A DNA stretch of 64,000 bases, taken from the NCBI GenBank assembly GCA_036984305.1, contig BQWY01000001.1, positions 4,135,817 to 4,199,816 on the forward strand. The letters are read 5' to 3'. Below, piece by piece: positions 18,785 to 28,267 of this stretch. Origin of the DNA: Nitrospira sp. (GTDB taxonomy: Bacteria > Nitrospirota > Nitrospiria > Nitrospirales > Nitrospiraceae). The notes under the pieces are model-generated. The model made no database searches, was not told the DNA's origin, and saw only the letters and a list, made by a program, of their open reading frames with translations. Numbering within the stretch: position 1 is the first letter of the stretch; the number at the start of each line of letters is the position of its first letter. A program made the position numbers and the translations under genes.

Positions 18785-19006
18785 ATGACTACAACCATTA
18801 AGCAAGGCCGTTACCGCCACTACAAGGGGAAAGAGTATCGCGTGGTGGGGTGCGCTCGGCACAGTGAAACAGAAGAAGAATTCGTGATCTATCGCGCCCT
18901 CTACGGGAATCGTGAGCTGTGGGCGCGTCCGAAGACGATGTTTACGGAGATGGTCCAGGTCAACGGCAAGTCAGTACCCCGTTTCGAGCTTCTCGAATCC
19001 GCGTAG
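18785..19006 (+). CDS. DUF1653 protein
   Basis: A 73-residue protein matching the whole DUF1653 domain: QGRYRHYKGKEYRVVGCARH, then ETEEEFVIYRALYG, then LWARPKTMFTEMVQVNG. These are small beta-barrel proteins with no experimentally settled function. ATG 18785 has GGACGAGGG upstream; ATG 18740 in frame is an alternative. It stands alone. Confidence 0.85.
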   Translation: MTTTIKQGRYRHYKGKEYRVVGCARHSETEEEFVIYRALYGNRELWARPKTMFTEMVQVNGKSVPRFELLESA

Positions 19007-19058
19007 CACTTCCCCATCCCATGCTCTGCGTCCCGCGACGTCTCTTCACTGGTGCGCC

Positions 19059-19544
19059 CTAGCGTGTCAGATCGGTCCAGGTGGCGAAGCTCGCGGCCTG
19101 CCCCCGTTTGACGCCTTCGCCATCCACGACATTCCACACGACCGCCCCTTCGACGAGGAAGCGCCGGCCCGTCCGCGAGATCCGAACGCCCCGGTAATGG
19201 TCGATATATCCATCGCGCGCGGCGCGGTCGAGCATCTGCTCTCGTTCCGCCTGCTCCATCGGTTCCGCCGTGAGGCGCGATGGCGTGCGTGTGAGCTCTT
19301 CCCAATCCATTTCCCACAACTCCAGTGCCCGTCGATTGCCGTAATTCAGGATGGGATCGCCCTGCACGCCGTGCGAGACGATGACCAGCTGGGCCTCGAA
19401 GACCGCCATCGCTTGGTCACGCGGTGTGCCGCCCCTTTCGATCAGATCCAGCCCCACCCAGTGTCTATAGCTGTCGAGTAACATTTGGCACCATGAGACA
19501 ACGCCGGGCTCAAGCCAGGGGGCATCTGGGGGATTCAGGGGCAT
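19059..19544 (-). CDS. MEKHLA-domain protein
   Basis: A 161-residue protein matching the MEKHLA domain, a PAS-related fold seen in plant HD-ZIP III proteins and many bacteria: WCQMLLDSYRHWVGLDLI, AVFEAQLVIVSHGVQGDPI, NYGNRRALELWEMDWEEL and SRLTAEP. It is a likely small-molecule sensor or binder with no output domain. ATG 19544 is used, though no strong ribosome site precedes it and a start at 19595 remains open. Confidence 0.82.
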   Translation of the reverse strand: MPLNPPDAPWLEPGVVSWCQMLLDSYRHWVGLDLIERGGTPRDQAMAVFEAQLVIVSHGVQGDPILNYGNRRALELWEMDWEELTRTPSRLTAEPMEQAEREQMLDRAARDGYIDHYRGVRISRTGRRFLVEGAVVWNVVDGEGVKRGQAASFATWTDLTR

Positions 19545-19630
19545 GATCGTACTGGGATTGAGATGACAACGGCCGCCGTGTATGCGTCCGTCCACTGTCC
19601 TAGCACGAGACCGGAGGAGGCTGCAACGGA

Positions 19631-20218
19631 TCAGTATTTGCGGAGGTGACGGGTGAAGAGTGGGGCACCAGACTTTCCAACCAGTGTGAGCACCACATCC
19701 CCGCGTCGGAGCAACATTCGACGAGCAAGATCAATCTGGTCGACCGTGAGGGTGCGACAGTACCAGGTCTCTGCGGGCTCCTCCGCTCCACGAGGCGTGA
19801 CGGTGAGCAGGCCTTGGCTGTTTGCGGCCATTTCGTACCGCAAGTCTGTCGGCACTCTGGCAAGAATTTGTGCGGGCGTCTCCAGAAAGGCGGTGCGGGA
19901 ATGGGCAGATTGCATCGTGCCTTCGTGGCCGAAGCGAAAGACCTGATACGGATACGCGTAGGGAGCATCGGTACGGGTAAGATCGCGACGGGACCCATAG
20001 CCCACCAGCTGCCATGTGCCGACCATGTCGGACGGCCTGCACAAGCGCGAGCCCGAACTCTCGACGTGGGGCAGCGCCGCGCCCCTGTACAATGTGGACT
20101 GGCGGACCACCGGCTCGGCTAACGTGTAGCCTGACCAGACACTCACCAGCGCCAAGCCCACCGCGCTCCGCAGCAGAAACCGCCATCGATGCTGTGAAGA
20201 GACAGGTTGGATCAGCAT
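19631..20218 (-). CDS. Exported protein of unknown function
   Basis: A 195-residue protein (start ATG 20218; 20284 possible). A hydrophobic N-terminal segment (FLLRSAVGLALVSVWSG) is a signal peptide or anchor. The mature region has MVGTWQLVGYGSR and beta-rich spacing that recalls small lipocalin-like folds, but no family can be named. Two cysteines could pair in the periplasm. Same strand as the MEKHLA gene, 86 bases away. Confidence 0.55.
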   Translation of the reverse strand: MLIQPVSSQHRWRFLLRSAVGLALVSVWSGYTLAEPVVRQSTLYRGAALPHVESSGSRLCRPSDMVGTWQLVGYGSRRDLTRTDAPYAYPYQVFRFGHEGTMQSAHSRTAFLETPAQILARVPTDLRYEMAANSQGLLTVTPRGAEEPAETWYCRTLTVDQIDLARRMLLRRGDVVLTLVGKSGAPLFTRHLRKY

Positions 20219-20341
20219 GGAGAGCACCGGCACGCGCTCATTCAACCCTAGCAAAAGACAAACGTTTCGCAAACGATGGCGCAAATCGCGCGCTCGTGAT
20301 CCGTCAGAGATTTGACAGGGTCCGATAAAGGCCAGGTCCTC

Positions 20342-20539
20342 TCACGCCGCCTTCCGACGGTTGGGACGTGCACGCCGGGCTTCGATCATTCGGCACTCAC
20401 AGAACGCCATGCACCGGCGGTCGATCTGGACCCACACAATAAGCGATCCACAATCCGGGCAGCCCAGAGGCTCCGACTCGCGCCAGATGGTCCATCGGGG
20501 AATGCGGATGGCATCGCCGTTGACATCTCGTGCTTTCAT
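20342..20539 (-). CDS. Small cysteine-rich (zinc-ribbon-like) protein
   Basis: A 65-residue protein from ATG 20539, with GAGGAAG just upstream. Cysteines at CPDC and CECR-type spacing (CMAFCEC) suggest a metal-binding ribbon, and the C-terminus is strongly basic. The frame stays open far upstream, antisense to leuC, but that extension has shadow-type composition, so the short form is preferred. It is divergent from leuC. Confidence 0.5.
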   Translation of the reverse strand: MKARDVNGDAIRIPRWTIWRESEPLGCPDCGSLIVWVQIDRRCMAFCECRMIEARRARPNRRKAA

Positions 20540-20605
20540 ATCTTCCTCATCGGCTGGGCGCGCGTTTGACTCAAGTCGACTGATTGGGCCGGCGGGAGCG
20601 GGCTC

Positions 20606-20636
20606 TTGCATCGACGACCGACCCACCATGTATAAT
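20606..20636 (+). promoter_or_regulatory. Candidate sigma-70 promoter of leuCD
   Basis: TTGCAT (20606-20611) and a perfect TATAAT (20631-20636) are separated by 19 bases, 60 bases before the leuC start. The -10 is consensus; the long spacer weakens it. Confidence 0.5.
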
Positions 20637-20695
20637 GCGCCTGCACATAAGTGTAGCACTTCGCAGAGATTTTGCCCGAAGGTGGAGGAGAGGGT

Positions 20696-22099
20696 ATGGC
20701 CGGACAGACCATGTTCGCGAAAATTTGGGACGCCCATGTCGTTCGGGAAGAACCGGATGGGACAACCCTTCTCTACATCGATCGGCATCTTGTGCACGAG
20801 GTGACCTCCCCTCAGGCCTTTGAAGGTCTGAGGCTCGCTGAGCGTCGCCCGCGACGGACCGCCGCCGCCCTTGCGGTTCCAGACCACAACGTGCCGACAA
20901 CAGACCGGCGCCTCGGCATCGCCGATCCAGTCAGTGCAAAGCAAATTCAGACACTCGAAGAAAATTGCAGGGATTTCGGCATCACCATCTTCTCGATGCA
21001 GGACCCTCGGCAAGGAATCGTGCACGTGATCGGCCCTGAACAAGGCTTCACCTTGCCCGGCATGACCATCGTCTGCGGCGACTCCCACACATCCACCCAC
21101 GGTGCGTTCGGGGCTCTGGCCTTTGGAATTGGGACCAGCGAGGTGGAGCATGTGCTGGCCACCCAGTGCCTGATCCAAAAAAGACCGAAGACCATGGAAG
21201 TGCGAGTGGACGGGGTACTCTCCCGACATTGCTCCGCCAAGGACATCATTCTCGCGATCATCGGTCAAATCGGCACGGCTGGGGGGACCGGTCACGTGAT
21301 CGAATATACCGGTGCGGCGATCCGCGCACTAACCATGGAAGGCCGGATGACGCTCTGCAACATGTCGATCGAGGGCGGCGCTCGAGCGGGATTGGTGGCT
21401 CCCGATCACCAGACGTTTCTCTACCTCAAGGATCGGCCCATGGCGCCGAAGGGCGATCTCTTCGACCGCGCCGTACGCGCCTGGAAGGGGCTGACTTCGG
21501 ATGAGGATGCCGCCTTCGACCGACGCGTCGATTTGCGTGCCGAACGGATTGCGCCACAGGTGACCTGGGGCACAAGCCCGGGGATGGTGGCGGGTGTGGA
21601 TACCACGGTGCCCGACCCACAAGTGGTCGCGGACGAGGCAACCCGGCAGGCGACCGCCCGTGCGTTGGATTACATGGGACTCAAGGGAGGCACCCCGATC
21701 GAAGACATCCGCATCGATCGAGTGTTCATCGGATCGTGTACGAATTCTCGGATCGAGGATCTCCGTCTGGCCGCACAGTACGCCAAAGGCAAGAAGGTTT
21801 CATCCTCCGTCCGGGCCATGGTAGTGCCCGGCTCAGGGCTGGTCAAGCAACAGGCCGAGCACGAAGGGCTTGATCGCGTGTTTCGCGAGGCGGGTTTTGA
21901 GTGGCGCGAGCCGGGGTGCAGCATGTGTCTCGCCATGAACGCGGACGTGTTGCAGCCGGGCGAACGCTGCGCCTCCACCAGCAACCGAAACTTCGAGGGT
22001 CGGCAGGGTGCCGGGGGGCGAACTCATCTGGTCTCTCCGGCGATGGCAGTAGCTGCGGCAGTAGAAGGACATTTTGTCGACATTCGTCAGTGGCGCTGA
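20696..22099 (+). CDS. leuC: 3-isopropylmalate dehydratase large subunit
   Basis: A 467-residue protein from ATG 20696, with GGAGGAGAGGG upstream. It is the iron-sulfur subunit of isopropylmalate isomerase, converting 2- to 3-isopropylmalate in leucine synthesis. Visible are [20 protein letters not shown], the first cluster cysteine in [12 protein letters not shown], and the pair in PGCSMC near the C-terminus, which together hold the 4Fe-4S cluster. The N-terminal [20 protein letters not shown] is typical. leuD follows after 56 bases, and the two subunits form the enzyme. No other leucine genes are in the window. Confidence 0.96.
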   Translation: MAGQTMFAKIWDAHVVREEPDGTTLLYIDRHLVHEVTSPQAFEGLRLAERRPRRTAAALAVPDHNVPTTDRRLGIADPVSAKQIQTLEENCRDFGITIFSMQDPRQGIVHVIGPEQGFTLPGMTIVCGDSHTSTHGAFGALAFGIGTSEVEHVLATQCLIQKRPKTMEVRVDGVLSRHCSAKDIILAIIGQIGTAGGTGHVIEYTGAAIRALTMEGRMTLCNMSIEGGARAGLVAPDHQTFLYLKDRPMAPKGDLFDRAVRAWKGLTSDEDAAFDRRVDLRAERIAPQVTWGTSPGMVAGVDTTVPDPQVVADEATRQATARALDYMGLKGGTPIEDIRIDRVFIGSCTNSRIEDLRLAAQYAKGKKVSSSVRAMVVPGSGLVKQQAEHEGLDRVFREAGFEWREPGCSMCLAMNADVLQPGERCASTSNRNFEGRQGAGGRTHLVSPAMAVAAAVEGHFVDIRQWR

Positions 22100-22155
22100 A
22101 TCCATCCGGTCGGCTCGCGCATCTCAGTATCTGACGAGAAAAACCAGGAAGGCAT

Positions 22156-22779
22156 ATGCAAGGCTTTACAACACTGACAGGATTGGTCGCCCCGCTCGAT
22201 CGGGTCAACGTCGATACCGACCAAATCATTCCCAAACAGTTTCTGAAGACCATCAAGCGAACCGGACTTCGCGAGGGCTTGTTTTACGACTGGCGTCGCA
22301 AGGTCGACGGCACTCCGGACCCGATGTTTGTGCTCAACCAGCCTCGCTACGAGGGTGCAACGATCCTTCTTGCCCGTGACAATTTCGGTTGCGGTTCTTC
22401 GCGCGAGCACGCCCCCTGGGCGCTGCTGGATCAGGGCTTTCGAAGCATCGTCGCCCCGAGCTTTGCCGATATTTTCTACAATAATTGTTTCCAAAACGGG
22501 ATCCTACCAGTGGTCCTGCGGGGAGAGGAGGTCGAGGTCCTCTTCACGGAGGTCAGCGCGCGCGAGGGATACCAGCTGACTGTCGACCTCGCCAACCAGT
22601 CCGTGACCACTCCGGACGGACAGACATTCCGGTTTCAGGTTGACGCATTCCGGAAACATTGCCTCTTGAACGGGTTGGACGCCATTGGACTCAGTCTGCA
22701 GCACACCCAAGCCATCACGGACTACGAAACCCGCCGACGAGCCGAAGCTCCGTGGTTGTTTGCCGACCTTGCTCCTTGA
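22156..22779 (+). CDS. leuD: 3-isopropylmalate dehydratase small subunit
   Basis: A 207-residue protein of normal family length, partner of the LeuC subunit upstream. The signature [15 protein letters not shown] is intact, as are [17 protein letters not shown] at the N-terminus and [20 protein letters not shown] 22156 has CAGGAAGG upstream. A small swivel domain, it completes the active site of isopropylmalate isomerase. Confidence 0.96.
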   Translation: MQGFTTLTGLVAPLDRVNVDTDQIIPKQFLKTIKRTGLREGLFYDWRRKVDGTPDPMFVLNQPRYEGATILLARDNFGCGSSREHAPWALLDQGFRSIVAPSFADIFYNNCFQNGILPVVLRGEEVEVLFTEVSAREGYQLTVDLANQSVTTPDGQTFRFQVDAFRKHCLLNGLDAIGLSLQHTQAITDYETRRRAEAPWLFADLAP

Positions 22780-22887
22780 TGGAGCAGGATTCGCTCGCGG
22801 GAACCCGAGCTGGCCGCATGCTCCTCAGCTTCGATTCTGTGATCACGTATAATATCCTCCGTACTGTTCTGACCGAGGACGCACCCC

Positions 22888-23403
22888 GTGACCAATGACC
22901 TCCTACCGGCTCCTTCGAGCGGTCCACAGGACATTCCTCATGACGCTCCTCCACCAAGTCCACCTCGGAAGTCGTCGTGGCGCGGGAAGTTTATTCTCGT
23001 TCTGTTCCTCCTCCTTCTCATCCCGCTCTTGTCCGTGGCGCTGTATTTGGCTGTCGTCTTGAACGTCAGCTACTCGCAAGGCGAACGTACCGGCTATCTT
23101 CAGAAATTCTCCCGTAAGGGGTGGATCTGTCGCACGTACGAGGGGGAACTGGCCATGACGACGGTACCGGGTGTGGCCCCCATATTGTGGGTGTTTAGCG
23201 TCTGGGACGAGAACGTTGCCAAGCGGATCAGCGAATTGAACGTCATGGGGAAGCGAGTCGTCCTCCACTATCAGGAATACATTGGGATCCCGACCACCTG
23301 CTTCGGTGAGACGCGATATTTCGTCGATGGCGTCAAGGTCATAGAAGAGCCCGGGGAAGAACCGGTACGGGGAACGAGACCCGAGCCCACGCCGGAGCCC
23401 TAG
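22888..23403 (+). CDS. Single-pass membrane protein of unknown function
   Basis: A 171-residue protein starting at GTG 22888. After a proline-rich cytoplasmic stretch, one membrane helix (KFILVLFLLLLIPLLSVALY) leads to a periplasmic domain with KGWICRTYEGELAM and VLHYQEYIGIPTTCFGETRY; two cysteines may pair. A TATAAT at 22848-22853 is a probable -10 box for this gene. The same kind of short membrane protein is often misnamed as a metabolic enzyme by transfer; nothing here supports an enzyme. Confidence 0.6.
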   Translation: MTNDLLPAPSSGPQDIPHDAPPPSPPRKSSWRGKFILVLFLLLLIPLLSVALYLAVVLNVSYSQGERTGYLQKFSRKGWICRTYEGELAMTTVPGVAPILWVFSVWDENVAKRISELNVMGKRVVLHYQEYIGIPTTCFGETRYFVDGVKVIEEPGEEPVRGTRPEPTPEP

Positions 23404-23507
23404 ATCGCGCGATTGTTGTCTCCGTCGGTCCACCACTTTGTTAAGCTGGACCGGGAGATGCTCGGGCAGCCACAGTATCCTTTTTACGACGGTACGCGAA
23501 CATCCTC

Positions 23508-24290
23508 ATGGAACGGGAACGCACCATTCTCTGTCGTGCCGTTGTCGAAGCGGGACAACGCGCGCTTGCGATTGCCGAAACCGGTTTTGACACGCGGACG
23601 AAGGCTGACCGCTCGCCGGTTACCTCCGCCGACGTGGAAGTGAATCGGATCCTTGAGGAGGCTTTACTGCAGGCCTTCCCAGACGATGGATGGTTGTCAG
23701 AAGAGTCTCCGGATTCTCCGGCCAGACTGGCGAAGTCGCGCGTCTGGGTAATCGATCCCATCGATGGGACCAAAGCGTTCATCAAACGGCGCCCATACTT
23801 CGTCGTATCCGCAGCATTGGTGCACGATGGTGACCCCGTCCTCGGCGCCGTCTACAATCCCTCCACGGGTGAACTGTTTACCGCCGTCAAAGGTTTGGGG
23901 GCCACCCTCAATGGCAGCGCGATTGAAGCCAATGCGCCCGCCGGTCCACGGCTTGGTCTGCTGGTAAACCAGACGGAATTAGAAAGTGGACGCTTTCGTG
24001 AGTTGGGTGAGGCCGTCGATTGCCGGACGATTGGGTCCATCGCCTATAGCCTGGCGCTGGTGGCAGCAGGCCAAGTACCGGCCATGATGACGTTCGAGCG
24101 GGAGAACGAATGGGATGTTGCCGCAGGAACGCTGCTCATTCGGGAAGCCGGGGGGTCGATCACCGACGCCGCCGGCCGGCCGTTTCGTTTCAACCAACCC
24201 CAACCGATCTACGAAGGAGCCGTCGCGGCATCCGCTCAGGCTAGCCAGATCGTGAAGGGATTTTTGCAACGCCTCCGCTCTACCGCCTAG
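23508..24290 (+). CDS. cysQ: 3'(2'),5'-bisphosphate nucleotidase, inositol-monophosphatase family
   Basis: A 260-residue magnesium-dependent phosphatase. The metal-binding motifs are present: a Glu in WLSEESPD, the triad VWVIDPIDGTKAFIKRRPYF (Asp-x-x-Asp-Gly-Thr) and the C-terminal NEWDVAAGTLLIREAGG. CysQ-type enzymes remove 3'-phosphoadenosine 5'-phosphate made during sulfate assimilation. A histidinol-phosphatase or inositol-phosphatase activity in the same family cannot be excluded, since the fold and motifs are shared. It is followed 10 bases later by the AsmA-like gene. Confidence 0.82.
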   Translation: MERERTILCRAVVEAGQRALAIAETGFDTRTKADRSPVTSADVEVNRILEEALLQAFPDDGWLSEESPDSPARLAKSRVWVIDPIDGTKAFIKRRPYFVVSAALVHDGDPVLGAVYNPSTGELFTAVKGLGATLNGSAIEANAPAGPRLGLLVNQTELESGRFRELGEAVDCRTIGSIAYSLALVAAGQVPAMMTFERENEWDVAAGTLLIREAGGSITDAAGRPFRFNQPQPIYEGAVAASAQASQIVKGFLQRLRSTA

Positions 24291-24300
24291 GACATCCGTC

Positions 24301-25053
24301 GTGAGTCGATGGTCCACGATTGGTACGGCCGGTGTGCTCCTCGTAGGTGGGGCCCTCGCACTCACGGTGGTGGTCCTACTCTCCCTCGAACGTCTCGTCC
24401 GTACGGGCATTGAGCGCATCGGCTCCGAGCAGGCCAAGGTTGCCGTGACCGTTCGGGACGTCAGGATTTCCCTTCTGCAGGGTCGCGCGCGGATCGAGGG
24501 CCTGACGGTGGCGAATCCATCCGGGTATCAGCGGCCGGTTGCCTTGAGCGTGCGATCGATTGCCGCGGGATGGGATTGGAGATCGCTGTCCTCCAACCGC
24601 ATCGTGCTGACGGAAATGATCATTGACGGCCCGGAGCTGAACTTTGAGGGATCCTGGTCGGACAATAATCTTGAGACCATTCGAAAGAATCTGAACGGAT
24701 CAGCCAGAGTTGAAACCCGGCATGACCCAGACTCCGGGGCGGGAACCAACCGATACGTGGTCCGGCGACTGAGTATCATCGATACGCGAGTGAATCTCCG
24801 ACTTCGGACGGGATCGTTTCAATCGTCAGCGGAAGGGATCCGGCTTCGACCGATTACGCTGGAGCACCTGGGCGACCCTTCCCATCCGCTTTCCACCGCC
24901 GATCTCGCGGCCAAGGTGTTCGATGCTCTGACGCAGGAAGCGGTGGGTTCCATCGGAAAAACGGCAGGGGGAGTCGTGGAAAAGAGTGCAGAAGATGCCG
25001 GGAAAGCCGTCGGGCGTGCCGTCGATGGGTTCAAGCGGCTGTTCTCTAAGTAG
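24301..25053 (+). CDS. AsmA-like membrane-anchored periplasmic protein
   Basis: A 250-residue protein from GTG 24301. An N-terminal membrane helix (AGVLLVGGALALTVVVLLSL) precedes VTVRDVRISLLQGRARIEGL and VANPSGY, then IAAGWDWRSLSSNRIVLTEM and IIDGPELNFE. This pattern of a membrane anchor followed by a repeating beta-groove start is typical of AsmA/DUF748-type proteins involved in outer-membrane lipid traffic. The protein is shorter than classic AsmA, and its C-terminus is an alanine/glycine-rich helical stretch. Confidence 0.6.
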   Translation: MSRWSTIGTAGVLLVGGALALTVVVLLSLERLVRTGIERIGSEQAKVAVTVRDVRISLLQGRARIEGLTVANPSGYQRPVALSVRSIAAGWDWRSLSSNRIVLTEMIIDGPELNFEGSWSDNNLETIRKNLNGSARVETRHDPDSGAGTNRYVVRRLSIIDTRVNLRLRTGSFQSSAEGIRLRPITLEHLGDPSHPLSTADLAAKVFDALTQEAVGSIGKTAGGVVEKSAEDAGKAVGRAVDGFKRLFSK

Positions 25054-25102
25054 GCGGTAGGGCCTCACAAATCGACGCGAGGATGTCGAAAGCATGACAA
25101 CT

Positions 25103-25594
25103 TCAGGAGCCGGACGATGGCTTGACGATAAGGTCGAGGTCTTTCAAACCCAGGCGAGCCCGCTCCACGAACGGCGCATACTGGCTCCCTTTCCCCTGAT
25201 AGGTCTCCACAACGCGCTGATACGCGCCGCGCGCTCGATCATACCGTTTGGTTTGTGCCAAATAGCGTCCTAGGTTGAGCCAGTTCTCGATGGCCGTCTG
25301 ATTCGTGATCTTGATCAGAGACCACTCACGCGCTTTTTGATTCGCGTCCATCCCGCTGACCTGTTTGAGCAGTCCGCGCTCCATTTCCAACGCCATACCC
25401 TCGATCCGCTCGTTCTCCGCCACCGCTGCAGCAATTCGGTCGTCCCGAAGCTCGCGATAAAACGAAGCCGTATGGTCCTTCACCTTGTCAGCCCGCTGCT
25501 GATAGAGATCCGTAGCGCAGCCATTCAGGAGGGTCAGAGCAACGAGGCTTCCGAGCGGACATGCCGCTATGCGTCGGTACGCCGGCTTCAGCAT
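25103..25594 (-). CDS. Lipoprotein with TPR-like region
   Basis: A 163-residue protein with a signal ending TLLNGC (lipobox, Cys about 26). The mature protein is helical, with an ENWLNLGRYLAQTKRYDRA and YQRVVETYQGKGSQ segment that looks like a single tetratricopeptide helix pair. Convergent with the AsmA-like gene. No specific function. Confidence 0.6.
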   Translation of the reverse strand: MLKPAYRRIAACPLGSLVALTLLNGCATDLYQQRADKVKDHTASFYRELRDDRIAAAVAENERIEGMALEMERGLLKQVSGMDANQKAREWSLIKITNQTAIENWLNLGRYLAQTKRYDRARGAYQRVVETYQGKGSQYAPFVERARLGLKDLDLIVKPSSGS

Positions 25595-25711
25595 GGGGGG
25601 AGTATATCACTTGCATCGGTTCCCAGGACAGGTTGGACGGCAGTCATTCGCTGTCATGCCTGAGCCTCTAGAGGCGCAGCCGGAGATCTACTCCCCTTCA
25701 TCGGCCTTCTC

Positions 25712-26032
25712 GTGTACGATGCATCCGTGGACCCGCTCGAACAAACACCACGTCAACGTCTCATGGACCTGCTCACTGGTACGCGTCTTACGTCGCGACA
25801 ACTGGCCGAGCGGCTGGGTATGCCGGAGAGGCAGATCGAGGACCATCTCACTCACGTCGTGAGAAGCCTGCATCGCGACCGCTCGCGTCGGTTTTTATTG
25901 GAGGCTTCTCTGTGTAGTGCATGCGGCTATGTGTTTCGCGACCGCAATAAATTGACGCGGCCGAGCCGATGTCCGCGATGTAGAAGCGAGTCCATCACGC
26001 AGCCCCGCTATGGAATTGAACCGATCACATGA
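25712..26032 (+). CDS. Winged-helix regulator with zinc-ribbon tail
   Basis: A 106-residue protein (GTG 25712; the true start could be a few codons later). Residues about 12-55 form a helix-turn-helix (RLTSRQLAERLGMPERQIED). The C-terminal half is a zinc ribbon with CSAC (about residues 68-71) and CPRC (about 86-89). This combination belongs to COG3357-type predicted transcriptional regulators. Target and signal unknown; no obvious partner gene adjoins it. Confidence 0.72.
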   Translation: MYDASVDPLEQTPRQRLMDLLTGTRLTSRQLAERLGMPERQIEDHLTHVVRSLHRDRSRRFLLEASLCSACGYVFRDRNKLTRPSRCPRCRSESITQPRYGIEPIT

Positions 26033-26274
26033 TCGGTCCGTGGTCAATGGCCCTTTCGCATGAGCCCCTAGACGACAATGCCTTCCGATTCGGAGCGACC
26101 GCCTGGCCCACTCCGCTCACGGCATGATAGCTGAGGTATGAACACGCGTCGCTTGGCGCCGATCACGGCAAATTGCCTCATGCCCCTAGTGGGAGGGGTC
26201 CGAACCGCCCCATTCGGGGAATGACACCGCAACCCCGCGCGATATGCTTAACCCATGAGGTCAGGAGCGAGACT

Positions 26275-26622
26275 GTGAGCAATCACGACGAGATGGGGCA
26301 GCGACGGGCTCGCCGCGTGATCCTGAACTGTCAGGTGTTCTTCTTCGGGGAAGACGACTTCGAAGGAGAAGCTCACATGATCGAGTGCTCCACGGCCGGA
26401 TGCCGACTAATAGCTGACGCCACGATGGAGGTCGGACGCGAACTGCAGCTCAGCATGTTTCTTGAAGACCTCCCGTGGACGTTACGTATCGACCGAGCCG
26501 TCGTTCGCTGGGTCAGCGGTCCCGAGTTCGGGGTGGAATTCCTGAGTATCCGATCCAGCATCAGGGCACGGCTTCGGTTGGTCCTGATGAAGCTCAAAGA
26601 GCAGATCACAGCATTTTCGTGA
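26275..26622 (+). CDS. PilZ-domain protein (variant motif)
   Basis: A 115-residue single-domain protein from GTG 26275, with CAGGAG seven bases upstream. The arginine motif RRARR is present near residue 10 and the second motif reads ECSTAG, so the usual Asp of DxSxxG is Glu. The end of the barrel (RAVVRWVSGPEFGVEFLSI) is typical. PilZ domains bind cyclic di-GMP and alter motility or surface polymer synthesis; the Glu change may weaken binding. It is convergent with the YihY gene. Confidence 0.75.
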   Translation: MSNHDEMGQRRARRVILNCQVFFFGEDDFEGEAHMIECSTAGCRLIADATMEVGRELQLSMFLEDLPWTLRIDRAVVRWVSGPEFGVEFLSIRSSIRARLRLVLMKLKEQITAFS

Positions 26623-26672
26623 AATTCCGTTCGCCTGCTATGTTGTCTCCTCGAGCATGGCACGAGTCCTGT

Positions 26673-28022
26673 TCACCTAGCAGTCTCGACGTCTCGCTTC
26701 GACACCTCTGGCTTGGGCACATCCGTCACTAAGCCTTCGAGAGTCAGCTCAGCCAGGGCCTGTTCTACGGCCTCGTCTCGTCGTTGGAGCACGGTCTCCA
26801 CCATATCTGGTGCGAGAACAGGCCCCATCTCACCGGCTGGTTGGCCGGTACGAATGACGTTGAAGATTCCGTGAATCGTGATCCGGGCAGGAGGCAGCGC
26901 GAACCCGATCCCATTAGGCTTGGATAGACACGAAAGATAGCCCGCATCGACAAATATATCGGTGAGCTCTTCCACCATGGGCAACGGCACCCCGGATTCA
27001 TGGGCGATATCCTCGAGTTGCATCGGGCGGCCCCCCTTCAAAAAGCGCCGTGCAAGAGAGGCCAAGATGAGCAGTGCCGCACGCTCTCGCCACGCAAAGC
27101 TGCCCTGGAGCCAACGGTAGCGTGGCTCGTAGGCGCTGGGATGCTGATAGAAGTATGCGACCTGCGCTCCCACCAGGATGATCAGCCAACCGACGTACAG
27201 CCAGAGCAAAAACAGAATCAGAATCGCAAACCCTGAATAAATCGCGCTATACTTCGTCGAACCCGCCACGAACACGGCAAAGCCTTTGCCGGCTGCGCCC
27301 CACAGCAGGGCAGCGGCCGTCCCCCCGACCAGCGCCGCTGATGTCCGTACGTCCGTGTGTGGAAGAAACTTGTAGAAGAATGTAAATACGCCGCAGAGAA
27401 GCATGAATGGCAGGTATTGCGCTGCCCAGACAACCAGGTATCCGAAGGGCTGAATCTCGAGCACACGCTGCACCAGTGTGTGACTTTGGATGGAGGCCAG
27501 CAATCCGAACGCGCTCCCGATCAAGACCGGCCCCACCAGGACGACGCTCAAATAATCTGTAAACTTTCTCGTCCACGGCCGCCCACGGCGGACCCGCCAG
27601 ATTGCATTCAGGGCTTCTTCGACCTTCCCAATAAGCGAATAGGTTGTATAGAGGAGCCCGGCTATTCCGACCATGCCCAGTACGCCCACATCGAGATTAT
27701 TCACGAACTGGATGATACGAACCGAAATCTGCTGTCCATTCGGACCCAACGGCTCAACGATCTGCTCCAAAATAGGTTCGACATAGTGGTGGACACCGAA
27801 GGCTTTGAGCACGGAGACTGCCACGGCGAGAAACGGCACCAGCGATAACAAGGTGGTGTAGACCAGGCCAGCGGCACGGGCGTCCAGCAGTCGATGCTGA
27901 AACTCCGAAATGACCGCCAGCAGCAATCGTAGCGTGCCAAAAGCCCAGCGTTTCCAGGTCGGCAACCCATTCAGGTCATACAACCAGAGATCCCTATTCA
28001 GGAATTGTTCAATCTGGTGCAC
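26673..28022 (-). CDS. YihY/BrkB-family membrane protein with winged-helix C-terminus
   Basis: A 449-residue protein. Residues about 25-290 are the six-helix YihY/BrkB domain (once called ribonuclease BN), with RAAGLVYTTLLSLVPFLAVA, GLLYTTYSLIGKVEEALN and GGTAAALLWGAAGKGFAVFV. About residues 320-430 form a soluble domain with a helix-turn-helix (LEDIAHESGVPLPMVEELTD), like an Rrf2-type winged helix. Family members of this longer type exist, but the role of neither part is established; transport of a lipid-linked substrate has been proposed for YihY proteins. Confidence 0.82.
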   Translation of the reverse strand: MHQIEQFLNRDLWLYDLNGLPTWKRWAFGTLRLLLAVISEFQHRLLDARAAGLVYTTLLSLVPFLAVAVSVLKAFGVHHYVEPILEQIVEPLGPNGQQISVRIIQFVNNLDVGVLGMVGIAGLLYTTYSLIGKVEEALNAIWRVRRGRPWTRKFTDYLSVVLVGPVLIGSAFGLLASIQSHTLVQRVLEIQPFGYLVVWAAQYLPFMLLCGVFTFFYKFLPHTDVRTSAALVGGTAAALLWGAAGKGFAVFVAGSTKYSAIYSGFAILILFLLWLYVGWLIILVGAQVAYFYQHPSAYEPRYRWLQGSFAWRERAALLILASLARRFLKGGRPMQLEDIAHESGVPLPMVEELTDIFVDAGYLSCLSKPNGIGFALPPARITIHGIFNVIRTGQPAGEMGPVLAPDMVETVLQRRDEAVEQALAELTLEGLVTDVPKPEVSKRDVETAR

Positions 28023-28267
28023 CCATGCTCTCCAGTTCGACGTGTATGTGGTTGCAATAACTCGACGTCAGGCTCAAATCTGGACGCTTCACGGTCTGTC
28101 GAGGCAGGTCCCCTGCGAAGGTAGGATAGCCTCTCTCCATGCGCGGCGGATAAGGTGGGCCGAACAAACTTAGCCTGCTCATTTTCACGCGAACTTAGCA
28201 TGGTCCTCACGTCATCACCAATGCTTCAATGCTGCTGACTGATACTTTGATTGATTGGAGGTGTGGT

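Noticed and set aside
18458..18862. Minus-strand frame with lipobox-like start
   Set aside because: The hydrophobic start overlaps the DUF1653 gene in antisense and the remainder is basic and irregular.
20342..21295. 317-codon minus-strand frame
   Set aside because: Most of it is antisense to leuC; only the last 65 codons, with their own ribosome site, were kept.
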